A DNA stretch of 64,000 nt from Cepaea nemoralis. Lineage: Eukaryota > Mollusca > Gastropoda > Stylommatophora > Helicidae. Position numbers and translations under genes: made by a program. How positions within the stretch are numbered: position 1 is the stretch's first letter; the number at the start of each line of letters is the position of its first letter. The notes under the pieces were generated by a model. The model was given only the letters and a program-made list of their open reading frames with translations. It had not been told where the DNA came from and searched no databases. The DNA is taken from NCBI GenBank assembly GCA_014155875.1, contig JACEFZ010018349.1:682001-746000 (forward strand), read 5' to 3'. Below are positions 11,160 through 22,294 of the stretch, piece by piece.

Positions 11160-11703
11160 GAGATGAAAAACGTCCCAGAGCCACGAAATGGAATATTGCT
11201 TGGCTAGCAAATCCATTATGTGGAATGTCTGCATCGAAAGCTCACTGTGTGGATGCCATCTGCAAACTATCTCTCCTGGTTTCCTGAGAATCAATCTGTG
11301 GTGGACGAGAGGCCCAATATACGGAAGTGAGGCTAAGCAGCCGTGTGCAGGACATGACGATTCCTTGGGTGAGCCCAGCACCAGAGCGTTATGTACCGGC
11401 TCTGCAATAACGGAAGCCTCCTTGGATGGTGGGGAATGCCCAGGGTCTGCCCTTGTCTTCCCTTGAGAGCTGACCGTTATATCTCCGTCTGATCTAAATG
11501 GACCAGTTGGAATGGGGATAACACCACAACAGTGAGAGTTAACCGCCCTACGAAACACCCTGGAAGGTTAACTCGGCCAATAAATGCCTGCAGAAGTCGA
11601 ATGTGTCGGCCAAAAGGTGCAAATATCGCTGCTTTGCTGTTAACAGGCACAACGCAATTACGTCCAAAAAATATTCAGAATGAACGCAGCAGAAGAAGAA
11701 GTG
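11160..11703 (+). mobile_element. Element D copy, 5'-truncated
   Basis: Plus-sense D sequence ending AGAATGAACGCAGCAGAAGA and an AAG tail near 11700. It contains GCCAATATACGGAAGTGAGG and CATTCGACTTCTGCAGGC-type D blocks. It lies between the two arms of the inverted repeat. Confidence 0.78.
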
Positions 11704-12154
11704 TATGTATGTAAGCGCGCTCACGCGCATTTGTGTGTGAGGTTCTTTTCGCAACGAGTTCTTCTCTCGGTGTTTGCTGTTTACATTATTTCTTAAAAAG
11801 AAAGCAAAGGATGGTAAAATCCCCCCTTGGAGTGCTTAAGGAAGTATCGGCGTGTATTTATCCGTGTGGCATGAATGAGATCTTCTACAAACCACATCTT
11901 TCATTTTGATTTAACGTAGAATTCGCTTATCTCACGCAGTATATGCATCATCGTCAAGTTCCATTTCCACACTGAAGGTCGACTGTATTGCATCTCGAAC
12001 ACATTCTGCCCTGCGTCTTCACAGTTCACTCACACAGGCTTCTTCCAGCTCATCTCTTTAGGTACTGACGGACGCAGCATCAATACTTCAGGCATTCTGT
12101 TCTGAAAATTGCCAATACTACGGATATTACTTTCCTGAACGTAAGGTCACCATA
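11704..12154. other. No gene recognised
   Basis: Spacer between element D and the LINE-R fragment. No exon or clear repeat was recognised. Confidence 0.4.
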
Positions 12155-12440
12155 TAGTGAATGTCATCTCACCTTGGAGTTAGCGAAAACCAGAGAATTG
12201 ATCAACTAGGGGATGTACAAAAGAAGAGTAATCTGATGTACCAGTTACATACCATTAAACGAAAAACTATCAGCCACAAAGCACAAGACAATGACCATAA
12301 TATGGACAGACCAGAACTAATAATTATGCCTAAAGAGAGCAGTCGATTAGGCAGCAGCATGTTTACAAAATTTAATCAATGTATGGGTAGCGCCAACAAT
12401 TTTTGCACGTCGTTCTATAGAAGAAAACAAAATTGCTAAA
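12155..12440 (+). mobile_element. LINE-R fragment
   Basis: Reads LGVSENQRIDQL...YQLHTIKRKT...DNDHNMDRPELIIM. This parallels the copy at the window start (YHQKKRMIKS...DDYHVMDRPEQVII), with further decay and loss of the Cys/His motif. Confidence 0.65.
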
Positions 12441-12444
12441 GTAC

Positions 12445-12712
12445 GTTAGTATCACAGCCTGGGATTCTGAGATAAGCAGCACATAATTCATTTTCATTTT
12501 TTCATTGTTCTATTTTTTTTTTTCATTTTTCCATTCTTCTCATTTCGTTCTTATGCCTTAAATATAGTCAATGCAGTGTCTTTCCCCTGTTTAAATGTTG
12601 TGTTTTGTGCGTTTGTTAGCTAATGAAGGCTAGTCGCTGCAATGTCCTGTTTTTCATAATTGTGTTCTGTAAAGCTACATTACTTTGTGTTATTTTACAT
12701 TGTAAAGAAAAA
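12445..12712 (-). repeat. Right arm of a long inverted repeat
   Basis: Reverse complement of 10764-11050 with scattered differences. The inner edge is CACAGCCTGGGATTCTGAGA and the outer edge is TGTGTTATTTTACATTG. The two arms enclose about 1.4 kb containing element D and LINE-R fragments. Confidence 0.75.
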
Positions 12713-12834
12713 TAGAAAGAGTATATGCTATATCATGGCAGAAGAAGAAAGCAAACAAAAGTGTTGTCTGAAAACTGGGATTGAAGAAAACTATTACATG
12801 ACATCAATATCAGACGATGAATGTTTAATATTGT

Positions 12835-13079
12835 ATTTTATATTCGCATATCCTTGACAGGACATTGCAGTCAACACCAGCATTTTTCAGCTGCTGTTGA
12901 TGTCTTGGCAAGATTACGCTCAGTAGTTTGCCATTGCTTCCTGAGCGACCGGCTCACATACCCCCGTAAGTAACCAGAGCGACGCGATCGGCTACCGAAT
13001 CCCACGCAGTTGCGTTACCCACATGGAGATACGGGATTACGGAGAAAGTCGTTAAAACCTTCGCCAGGGAGACTGGCAT
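12835..13079 (-). mobile_element. SINE-B, first of a tandem pair
   Basis: Minus orientation: CATATCCTTGACAGGACATT near the left edge and GGAGACTGGCAT at the right. It is bounded by AATATTGT at 12827-12834 and 13080-13087. Confidence 0.85.
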
Positions 13080-13087
13080 AATATTGT

Positions 13088-13334
13088 TTTTTTTTTCCGC
13101 ATATCCTATTACAGGAAATCGCTGTCAACACCTAGCATTTTACTGCTGTTGTTGATTTCTGGGCAAGATTACGCTCAGTAGTTTGCCATTGCTTTCTGAG
13201 CGGCCGGCTCACATATCCCGTTAGTAACAGGCGCGGCGAGAACCGCTACTGATTCTCGCGCAGCTGCGTTTGCCCACGTGGATAAATGGGATTACGGAGA
13301 AAGTCGCTAACGCCTAGGCCAAGGAGAACGGCAT
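13088..13334 (-). mobile_element. SINE-B, second of a tandem pair
   Basis: Same family and orientation, following a run of T (the reversed A tail). It is bounded by AATATTGT at 13080-13087 and 13335-13342, so three copies of the same 8-mer frame two SINEs. Confidence 0.85.
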
Positions 13335-13454
13335 AATATTGTATAGGATCACTTAAAAGTGACATAACTCCTTGGAGGACGTGTTGGGGGAAAAGTGGAG
13401 GACAAACATGCAAGGAGAAGGGCGTTACATGTGGATGGACAACATCAAGTGATT

Positions 13455-13745
13455 TCTCTTCTTCTTTTGGTGGCTTGAAATAGATTGTCTACATATTCAA
13501 TACAGTCTCTTGTATAAACTTAACAGTTTATTTTTAGTTTACACAGTGGTTGGTAACTGTTGTTTCGCTAGGCCAAAAGGTTTGCCTGAATATGCCATAT
13601 TCAGGCCAGTCATGGGGTGTATGATTTGCAGTCTGGAGCACCAGTCCTCATGCGAACATTATGATTTGCCGATCTTAACTTATTCAATGCCAAAGGATAA
13701 TGTATCGCCTTATGTGACCTCCCATTTGGACATGAGGACGCTATC
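13455..13745 (-). mobile_element. LINE-R 3' end fragment
   Basis: The left edge CTCTTCTTCTTTTGGTGGCT is the reversed AAG tail. The body carries GTTTCGCTAGGCCAAAAGGT and GGTGTATGATTTGCAGTCTG, matching the minus copy at 33636 (TTGTTTCTCTAAGCCAGAAA and GGAGTATGTGATCTGCTATC). Confidence 0.7.
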
Positions 13746-14593
13746 ACCGACGTAGTAGGGTTACCGTGTTATTTGTTTTGTTTCGTGTATCTTCCTCAGT
13801 TTCAATGCTCATTGAACATAAATTTACATTATAATACTTTTTCTTTTAATTGTGTACAATATCTGGTCTAAACTTACTTTTTGTTTGGCACTGAATCATT
13901 GTCTGCGGCAGAGTAAAAGTAACATTTGGTCACTCTTAATCTTAATTGGTAACTACGCTGTTTAAATTTCAGTAGCTTTTTTTTTTAATATTGTTAAATA
14001 TTACGTTTGAACGCCTACTCTCTTTCTTATATTTTCTTCACACCTGCCATCAGCTGCAATTAATTGTCCTGAGTATACAGCCACCGAGTTTTACCGGAGT
14101 TTTTCAGGAAATCAAAGTTACCTGCATATCGTAGGGAGGCGACTAAGGCCACTAAGGGTGACGGTTTGCTACCCCATCTTGTAGTAAACTTTAGCTGCAA
14201 ATTCTAACTATTAAAAATTCTAAAGATAAGAATAATTTAGCCAACCAAGAGTAGAAGAGGCTCTTCTAGAAGCGGAAAGGCAAGATGCCACAAAGAGTCC
14301 AGATCGCCGAATGACTTGATTTCACACAGGAAAATCTCTAGAATTTGCACCTAAAGTGTCAGACCTATGTATGAAAAAACAACAGAACAACGTATTCGGG
14401 GGAAGGGGGGGGGGGCATCGCTGGTGGCCGAAGAAACGATATATTTTAATATTAGCATTTTGGGAGTATGCGAAACAAGGTTCATATGAGTAGGCAAAAC
14501 AGCTTCTAAGAACAGGTAAAAGCAGTGCTGATTTCAGGGCATACAGAAAAAAGTGGACCTCACAGTGAATGAGTGGTATTAAAGCCTTCTAAC
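13746..14593. other. No gene recognised
   Basis: AT-rich sequence with a G run near 14400. No exon or named repeat was found. Confidence 0.4.
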
Positions 14594-14840
14594 ATCCGGC
14601 TCCGTGGCAATGGAGTTAGGACACAGTTTGTAATCCAGCATACCCTCGTTCGAAACACAGCTGTGGGTGATTTGGCAGCAGACCACCATACGTTGTTTTT
14701 TTATGAAATGGCATGAGTGCCGGTCGTTCAGAAAGCAATGACAAATTACTGAACGTAAACTTGCCAAGACATCACGAACAGCCAACAAATTCTGGGGTTG
14801 ACTGCAATGTCCTGTACAGGATACGCAACTAACTTTTTTT
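14594..14840 (+). mobile_element. SINE-B with 8-bp target-site duplication
   Basis: Begins TCCGGCTCCGTGGCAATGGA, contains CGTTCGAAACACAGCTGTGG and GAGTGCCGGTCGTTCAGAAA, and ends in a T-rich tail. Flanking TTCTAACA occurs at 14586-14593 and 14841-14848. Confidence 0.82.
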
Positions 14841-14986
14841 TTCTAACAGAGTGAGAAGCAGTGAATTCTAGAATAATAAGAATAAGACCAACATTTAGAG
14901 CCACATAAAAAGTTAAGATGAAAGCGATCTATTGTTACGCACCTAGAAATAATGAATCTTTTAAAGATACATTTTACATGAATCTT

Positions 14987-15230
14987 TTGCAGGTCAGCAT
15001 GCCGAATGGGTAAGAAAGCGGTTCAACCCCTACACATGATAGTTGGACTAAAATGTTGAACTATCGTCCTTGACGTGGAGACGTAAATTACAGACGTCGG
15101 AGTGGGTTCGCCTGATGGTGAGGGACACTGTTAATAGGGAAAGCTAATCCACACGCAAAATTCTGTCCACCACTATTATAATTAGTGTTTATGGACTACG
15201 TTTGAGTTCAAAGCGAGCGAGCGCAAACAA
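14987..15230 (+). mobile_element. SINE-A with 9-bp target-site duplication and internal deletion
   Basis: Head GCAGGTCAGCATGCCGAATG, missing most of the segment between box A and box B. The rest is intact to GAGTTCAAAGCGAGCGAGCG. ATGAATCTT flanks it at 14978-14986 and 15231-15239. Confidence 0.85.
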
Positions 15231-15489
15231 ATGAATCTTCTAAGTACTATAGGGCATCAAAGAAACTGCAATATCAACAGTTTGATGGGCGACTAAATGC
15301 AAAGATAGGATTGAATAACATGACTTATTACGAGATCACGAGGGAAATATGGACCATGGGTAACGAAAGAAAATGGAGAATTGTTCATTTTTTTCTGCAT
15401 TTACAAGTTTTAAGTTAAGAGGATAGACTTCTATTCGTTATTCTTCGGTCTCTGCCGCAAGCGGACTGCCGAAAGCGTCGTACATAGCA

Positions 15490-16310
15490 CAGACTTCGTG
15501 ACTTTAACTACCATCACCAAGCGTCTCAGCAAAAGAAAAACCGCACTGGTGAACAGATGGAAGGAACGGACCATAATGCCTCTAGCAAGGCTTACAGAGA
15601 GTGATAGTCACGTTGGACCAAGGGTGTCGGCACTAGACAGTGAGCGAGACAAAGGCATCCGATCATTAGTTGATAAGTGACAACACACACCCAGGTGCTG
15701 TAATTATTATATACACGGGTGGGTCTGTGTGTGAGGTAAACGAAGAGTGTGGGGCCTCTATGTAAAAGTTACTGGACGCTGTGTAAAAAAAGGAGAGTCA
15801 GGCGTATGATATCACGACTTCCAGTATGAGCATGGAGGTGGAGGGTGTAACGGCGGCGATTCGATGAGTACAGAACGACATGCTGTGTTTGTGACAGACT
15901 CGCAAAGCATGGCAAGTAGTATAGAAACTGGCATGTTCCGCGTGGAGTGGCCTCTCAGCTTGAAAAGACGATGGTCAAGAGCGTATAATTTCTGCCTAGG
16001 GCATACGGATATGCGTGGAAACGAACGATTGACAAACTGGCCGCTGTTGCCTCTTTGTGTGGCGAGTGTCGACTATGACAAGAATGAGCTGGTGAAGGCT
16101 TTGTCGGATCAAGTGGAAAGTGCAGCAAACAAAAAAGATTTACATCTTGAAAGGTAGATTCAGCAAGGCATGAGAATAGGTTTTTGACGACCCTCAACCC
16201 ATAGAATGCAGAATTCAGTCACGCTGCTACTGGTACCATCAGCAAAGAACTATATTAGTCTCTGTTGGCTACAGAAGAAGGGGACAGAGCACGAATGTCT
16301 TAAAAGTCGA
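15490..16310 (+). mobile_element. LINE-I RNase H domain relic
   Basis: Reads IIIYTGGSV, YDITTSSMSMEVEGVTAAIR and FVTDSQSMASSIETGMFRVEW in order. This parallels VIIYTDGSV, YDTTTSSLRMEVEAVSAAFR and ATDSESMLSRVRTGRLRAEW of the copy at 47700-48300. The first catalytic Asp is replaced by Gly in IYTGGS. Several stops and frame changes show it is a pseudo-copy. Confidence 0.75.
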
Positions 16311-16429
16311 AAGGATCAACTTCATGGCACCGGGTTTTATCCCACATGGCTCGGCCTATGTCCACAGGGCGGCCTGCCAAAAGCGTCGCACAAAGCACGA
16401 AATCCATAGCTCGAATCTCCGAGAAAAAT

Positions 16430-16530
16430 GCACACGTGAACCGAAAGACGTAGCCTAGAATCGAACCTACAACTTTTGGAGCACAAGGCAGACGGTTTCA
16501 CCACTTCGCCTCGGAGACTCCCGGAGCCCG
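16430..16530 (-). mobile_element. tRNA-derived SINE head
   Basis: On the minus strand: GGAGTCTCCGAGGCGAAGTG (box A-like), CTCCAAAAGTTGTAG and GGTTCGATTC (box B). It has no matching acceptor stem, so it is not a functional tRNA. The box A region recalls SINE-B. Confidence 0.55.
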
Positions 16531-16598
16531 TGAAAGTCCAAGTGCAATCATATTGATTATTGATTTTAAAATTTAATGTATTCGTGTTGAATGATTGA

Positions 16599-16766
16599 AG
16601 GTATACGAAGACGAAGGATTTGCTCGTTTCATAATAGATCAAATGGGTACCAGTGATTTTCTTTTGGAAGACAAGTTAGTTGTTCACAAAGAGCTGGTCA
16701 CCCAATATCAGATGGTTCCTGAGAAATTAAGCATTATCTGCCATGAGATTACTTTCATCATTTAAT
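16599..16766 (+). other. Unassigned open segment without ATG
   Basis: From GTATACGAAGACGAAGGATT a frame is open for about 55 codons to TAA (VYEDEGFARFIIDQMGTSDF and onward to HEITFII). The composition is protein-like and no repeat copy is seen in the window. It is preceded by AATGATTGAAG, a poor but possible acceptor. I cannot assign a family. It may be a terminal exon of an unknown gene or decayed element coding sequence. Confidence 0.25.
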
Positions 16767-17708
16767 ATAATAGGTCGGAGCTTCACATTTTATTCTTGAC
16801 TAAGTAAGGCTTACTTCCTTTCTTAAAAACAAACAGAAATACTGAAATAGCACCAGAAGCAGAAGAGGTGTATATTTTTAGATTAGACAAATTTGACTAG
16901 TATCCGGTCAAACACAGGCAGACGTGAATTTGCATAGGCATTTTGACATTGCATAAAACTTGTGATATTTCATGCTTTGTATTTAAACGTCAGTGATGGA
17001 ATCAACATTTTCGTCACTCTTGAAAATGTCGAATATAAGGTAAGAATACAAAACTGCTAGTGTAGCATCGAGTAACTGTGACGGTGCTAACTGATGATTG
17101 AATAATGAATGACATGAGACATGATTGATGAAAATGAACGTCGTCAGGAGATGGACCTTCGCGCTGATGTTTAGTTTTACTCTTTAGTACTTTAGTACTT
17201 TTTAGTACAACTGTACAAGAACAGTGTTGTTTAGAAGTCGAAGTTTCAGTATAGAGGCAATAACCCAAATTCTTACTCTGAAGAGAGCGTAGTCAGACTA
17301 TTGCTTAAAAATTGTTGTCTGTATACTGTGTAGTGTATCTGCAGATTTAACGAGTGAAGTGCCAAACATCAGCGTTCTTTCTACTTTCTTATTTCTTAAT
17401 CTTAAAATTAATTTAAATTATTATTATTATTATTCATTGTTCCTGTCATTTTATTTTTCATGAATATTGACATTGCTAAAATAATATTAATATTCTTATT
17501 GTCAATATCCATTCTGTGTGTACAACACTTCTGTTATAATAATATAATATAATATTATTATTATTAGTATTAGTAATGTAATATTAGTAGTATAGTATAA
17601 ATATATTTTTTTATTAGGATATATATAATATATTATTATACACATATGTTATATTTAAGTATTCATTTTTATTCATAATCTGATATAGATATCGTTTTTT
17701 GTTATTTT
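16767..17708. other. AT-rich stretch with simple repeats, no gene
   Basis: Positions 17410-17700 hold TTA/ATA-rich simple sequence (for example ATTATTATTATTATT). No exon was recognised. Confidence 0.5.
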
Positions 17709-18008
17709 GTGTGTGTGTCTTCGCTCGCTTTTGAACTCAAGCGTAAGTCCATACACACTACTCTACTTCTTAAGTAGTAGTATTAAGTGCTGAACTGAAT
17801 TTTGTGTGTTGATTAGCTTTCCCTATTAGCAGTGTTCCTCGCTATCCCCACTCTCAGAGGTACTTGTAATTAACGTTCTCAAGTCAAGGACGAGAAGTCA
17901 ACATTTTAGTCCAACTGTCCGGTGTAGGAGTTGAACCCCTTAACTCAGCATCAGCATACCGGATGTTTAAGAACACACGTTCTTATCCATTCGGCCATGC
18001 TGACCTAC
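17709..18008 (-). mobile_element. SINE-A, full length, with 10-bp target-site duplication
   Basis: 300 bp on the minus strand from the GTAGGTCAGCATGGCCGAAT head (right) to TTGAACTCAAGCG (left). TTGTTATTTT flanks it at 17699-17708 and 18009-18018. This is the clearest full-length SINE-A in the window. Confidence 0.9.
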
Positions 18009-18028
18009 TTGTTATTTTATAATGTACT

Positions 18029-19385
18029 AGCTGACCCGGCCCGGCTTCGCCCAGGCCCTGGAGGGGATCTATCTATCTATCAGTCTGTCTGTCTGCTTGT
18101 TTGTCTGTCTGTCTGTCTGTCTGGCTGACCCGGCCCGGCTTCACCCAGTCCCTGGTGGGGAGCATCTCATTTAATTCATATAAGTAGTCATATAAGCTCT
18201 CCCGTTCCCGACTATCTGTCTGTCTGTCTATCTGTCTGTCTGTCTGACCCGGCTTCACCCAGTCCCTGGTGGGGAGCATCTCATTTAATTCATATACGTA
18301 GTCATATAACCTCTCCCGTTCCCGACTATCTGTTTGTCTGTCTATCTGTCTGTCTGTCTGTCCCGGCCCGGCTTCACCTAGTCCCTGGTGGGGAGCATCT
18401 CATTTAATTCATATAAGTAGTCATATAAGCTCTCCCGTTCCCGACTATCTGTCTGTCTGTCTATCTGTCTGTCTGTCTGTCTGACCCGGCTTCACCCAGT
18501 CCCTGGTGGGGAGCATCTCATTTAATTCATATACGTAGTCATATAACCTCTCCCGTTCCCGACTATCTGTTTGTCTGTCTATCTGTCTGTCCCGGCCCGG
18601 CTTCACCTAGTCCCTGGTGGGGAGCATCTCATTTAATTCATATACGTAGTCATATAAGCTCTCCCGTTCCCGACTGTCTGTTTATCTGTCTGTCTGTCTG
18701 ACCCGGCCCGGCTTCACCCAGTCCCTGGTGGGGAGCATGTAATTTAATTCATATAAGTAGTCAAATAAGCTTCCGTTCCCGACTATCTGTCTGTCTGTCT
18801 ATCTATCTGACCCGGCGTGGTTTCGCCCAGCTCCTGGCGCACAGTAACTTAAAAGAATGTCCTTCCACACACCATTCATTATTTTTAATGAAAACAGTTT
18901 TTAATCACCGACATGACAGTTGATAAGTTCTGTAAGCAGAAAAAGATGGGTTACAATGTTATGCATTATGCATTATTTTTATGCAAACTTTGAAAATGCC
19001 TTAAAGATTATATCATTATTTATTATAACTCACATGCCTGAAAATAACTATAGACAAAGAGTTTAACAATAGTGCAAGTAAGTCCAACAATATGACTATA
19101 AAATATATAGAAATGTTATTAAAAGTTATGCTCCTTGAAATAACTTTTCTAGAGTGAAGTCCCCCTGCTATATAGACATTATATAATGAAAATGGAAAAG
19201 TAAATGTTATTAAATAAGTAGAAGATTTTACATTAAGAAATTATTATAGTCGGTTGCACAGGAATGAAAGGAAGACGTGTAGAAAATTTCATCTCAATCG
19301 GATGTACCGTTATCGAACGCATCCAATACATAAATACCCACAAACATACACTCTGTTTTATAGATATAGATGTATGTATATGGCG
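18029..19385 (+). mobile_element. Non-autonomous element with CTGACCCGGCTTCGCCC-type start
   Basis: Begins TAGCTGACCCGGCCCGGCTT and ends with ATTTCATCTCAATCGGATGT...CAAACATACACTCTGTTTTA and a TAGATATAGATG edge. Sequences with this start and end pattern are common in invertebrate genomes, although the autonomous partner is not obvious. No coding capacity was seen. The left third is expanded into a tandem array. Confidence 0.6.
18060..18825. repeat. 118-bp tandem array with CTGT simple repeats
   Basis: About six units, each a GACCCGGCTTCACCCAGTCC block, TCATTTAATTCATATA, and CTCCCGTTCCCGACTATCTG followed by variable (CTGT)n. Two unit types alternate over the first four units: AAGTAG with AAGCTCTC, and ACGTAG with AACCTCTC. 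This gives a short dimeric higher-order pattern. It lies inside the element starting at 18029. Confidence 0.88.
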
Positions 19386-20826
19386 TTCTGTCTATGTATG
19401 ATACAGCTGTGAGTGTTTATTTATTGAATTGAATATATTATTAGAATATCACCTTCTATGAAATAAGCAAGTATAATTTCTAAAACTGTTATTAATAGCT
19501 TTCAAAGTGTCATATTATACTTCTCATATATATCTCCTCCTATATATGGATTTTAGGTTTGCTTATATTATTGCTTAACGTATCCCCTCATCTCTCTAGG
19601 ACCATCTGCCTATCTGCAATACATTTCCCACTAACATATGGAGATTTTGAGTGGTTTTCTTTGTAGTACACTTTCTTACACTCCAGTTAAGTAGTGTGCA
19701 TTATTACTTGGCTTCCTGACATAATTCACAAGTTTGATCTGTTATAGCAGATAGGCCCATCCAAATGGTATCCTCAATAATCTTCTGTTAAGTGATTTTA
19801 GAATGAGGATGAAGGTTAAGCTTGAAACTTGCACTCTTGAAAGTGGCTCATTTATTTATGTAAAAGGGGATTGGTGAAATGTAATATTTTGACAAAAAGA
19901 CACTAAATACATTTAGTAAGGGCAAGGGTTTCTGAATGAAAAATAAATAGTGTTTTGATAGCAAAATAATAGTATGGCATATGAACGAAACAATGGAGCA
20001 AAGAAAATTGGTACAACTTGAGATAGTTAAAGAAATAAGATAACTCTATAAAAGTTAAACACCAGAGTTTAAACTAAGGATATTTTAAATACACATTGTA
20101 TATTACTGAAATATGTAGACACTGTGCACATTGACTTGCTTTCAAACTCACATGTGCTGATCACTACCCCATAAAGCACATGGTTGGTTGTGAATGCTCT
20201 GGAAGACAGAGATTTAACTCTTAAATCCTTTGCATTGGTGTTCAGCTCAGCCAGGAATTTATTGGAGTGCATGGAATTTTCACTAAAGTACCATCTCCGT
20301 GCAGATTGTGCTGCAGAGTTCTCCTTCTTCCCCCCTCCCCACCCACACACACACACACACACGCATGCACACACACACACACACACACCCCCCCACCCAC
20401 CCCCCCCCCCCCACCCCCCACCCCCAGCAACCATCTGGGTGTTTTAAACCGGTATTGGAACTTTACATTTGGAGAGAGACATATTAGGATATCTTAGAAG
20501 GTTGTGGGTTTTTTTGTTGTTGACTCGGTCATTCATTTCACTGGCTGACATTACTTCTGTTGTTTTGTTTTTATTATATGATGGTATTGACATTATTATT
20601 CGTTTACAGAAGAGCTGCCTTTTGACTCATACATCCGACTTCATTACATCATCTGTTGTTAGGAAATGTTAGGAATTAGTGTTCTTGATCAAAGTCACAC
20701 TTGTTTCTTATGTACTTTCAGGTATCTTTAATTTTCTTATTCATGTATCAGTTCAAGCTTAGCATAAAACTTACAATTGTCATGTGGCCATGGATTAACA
20801 ATTCTTGCCTTTTCTCCCTCCCACAG
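19386..20826. other. Gene-free stretch with a CA/C-rich microsatellite
   Basis: Positions 20342-20427 are (CA)n followed by a C-rich run. Long ORFs here on both strands are produced by the simple repeat. An upstream exon carrying the SAP30L start codon should lie in this stretch or further left, but none was identified. Confidence 0.5.
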
Positions 20827-20989
20827 CCTAAATGGTTTCAGCACAGAAGATGATAGTCATTCCAACCGTGACCAAGTTTGTTGTCTGATAGACAGTAGTG
20901 GGAAATGTCAAAGGCAAGCTGGCAATGCCAGTTACAACAAGCGTATTCAGAACCAGGCAAGGAAGTTGAAGTTAACAAGAGATGAGAAG
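20827..20989 (+). CDS. SAP30L: SAP30/SAP30L-like protein, first recognised exon (zinc-finger part)
   Basis: Encodes a subunit of the Sin3-histone deacetylase corepressor, a nuclear protein that binds DNA and phosphoinositides and bridges to Sin3. After one split-codon base there are 54 codons reading LNGFSTEDDSHSNRD, then CCLIDSSGKC and AGNASYNKRIQNQARKLKLT, the start of the SAP30-type C2CH zinc finger. Human SAP30L begins MNGFSTEED, but here the codon before NGF is CTA and no in-frame ATG lies upstream. The sequence just before is a good acceptor (ctccctcccacag). The start codon is therefore probably in an unidentified upstream exon ending in phase 1. The donor is AAG/GTATGA at phase 0. The two nearest known relatives, SAP30 and SAP30L, cannot be firmly separated, but the start favours SAP30L. 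Confidence 0.88.
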
Positions 20990-21589
20990 GTATGATATTG
21001 TGATGATTAGTGGCCTTGTTTCTGCCATCATGGTGCTAGCATGTCTTTTCATTCAGCAGTGCTCATACCTTGAGATCCCCTTAAGCTCTTCCAAGATATT
21101 TTATTTTACTTAATAGTTTTAGTTTAGCTGGACAAGTCTACTTGCTCTCGGGATCTTTCTCAGACTTTGATTCTAGTTTTGTATTGTTATTCGGGGTGAT
21201 AGCTTTGACTGAGTGGTTACATTTTTTTGGGTCTCAGGCTCAAAAGGTGCAGGGTTAATTCACTGCTTAGGGCTGGTAATCTTTCCAAGAACCAGTTATA
21301 CTGCACATATCCCTTGTCTCTTGGGTAGAGACATCGGATGCCTAGTCTTCTCAGATAAGGGTGAAACAACAGGAGGCAAATTGTGCATGTTACAAATTCT
21401 ACAACAGTTGGAAATTGCAAAGAGTAGGCCATAAGGCTGCTGTCCTGACAAAATTATTACTAAAGAAAATCCATTTACCTTGGATGAAATCTGCCTTGAG
21501 GAACCATATCTTACACAAATGTCTGACTTTGACCTTTAAGGTGTATAACTATGAAATAAGCAAAGTATAAACTCTCAAGTTAGTATGCC
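20990..21589. other. SAP30L intron, no repeat assigned
   Basis: Start of the 4.2-kb intron. Small ORFs occur on both strands in 21.2-21.4 kb, but none shows conserved features. Confidence 0.4.
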
Positions 21590-22058
21590 TGGAATTTGAT
21601 CTGTAACCAGTGTTAGTACTTAATAATTTTTTTCTTTGTTTGGGCAGTCTTGTCTGATTGTGTTTATCCCCTGACAAAGAATGTAGGTTCAGATGGGATT
21701 CTTTGATAGAGGCGATATTGATCTTTGTTTCATTTAGGAACATCTTAAATTCTGGTTTCTTCAGTTGGATGTCTTTGGCACTTCGTCCAAGCCTGTTTCT
21801 AGGGTAATGATTTTGGTGTGTCCAGTTGCATAATTGATCTTCCCATTATCTGTGAAAACATTTCCTGAGTATATAAGTTCTTAGCAGATATTGGTGTTTT
21901 AGATTTGAATTTTAAGTGGGCTAAACATTCTAGTGATTTTTATAGTCCAATATTCAATCTATTGATCTTCATATTGTAAGTTTCAAGTGTTGTGATAAAG
22001 ATCTCTTAGCATCTTTCTTCTTCATAAAAGATGTTTTGGTCCTCTGCAAACAGCACTG
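21590..22058 (-). mobile_element. RTE-like LINE reverse-transcriptase fragment
   Basis: On the minus strand the reading TVLFAEDQNIFYEEE...TYNMKINRLN resembles the stretch after the catalytic Asp pair in RTE-type reverse transcriptases. Many stops are present. SINE-B at 22069 abuts it. Confidence 0.5.
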
Positions 22059-22068
22059 TAAGAACAGT

Positions 22069-22294
22069 TAAAGTTAGTTGCATATACTTTACAGGACGTC
22101 ACAGTCAACCCCAGCATTTTTTGGCTGTTTGTGATTTCTTGGCAAGTTTACATTCATTCAGTAGCTTGCCATTGCTTTCTGAACGACTGACACTCATACC
22201 ATTCTATAAAAACCACCACAAGCTGTCTGCTGCCAAATCGCCAGCAGCTGTGCTTTCAAACTGTACCCGTAACCCCTTCACCACAGGGCCGGCA
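22069..22294 (-). mobile_element. SINE-B with 10-bp target-site duplication
   Basis: Minus copy from TTTACAGGACGTCACAGTCA to CCACAGGGCCGGCA. TAAGAACAGT flanks it at 22059-22068 and 22295-22304. Confidence 0.86.

Noticed and set aside
20184..20497. ORFs with His/Thr/Pro runs on both strands
   Set aside because: Produced by the (CA)n and poly-C microsatellite.
21213..21434. Overlapping ORFs on both strands in the SAP30L intron
   Set aside because: No family features, and the overlap on opposite strands suggests chance.
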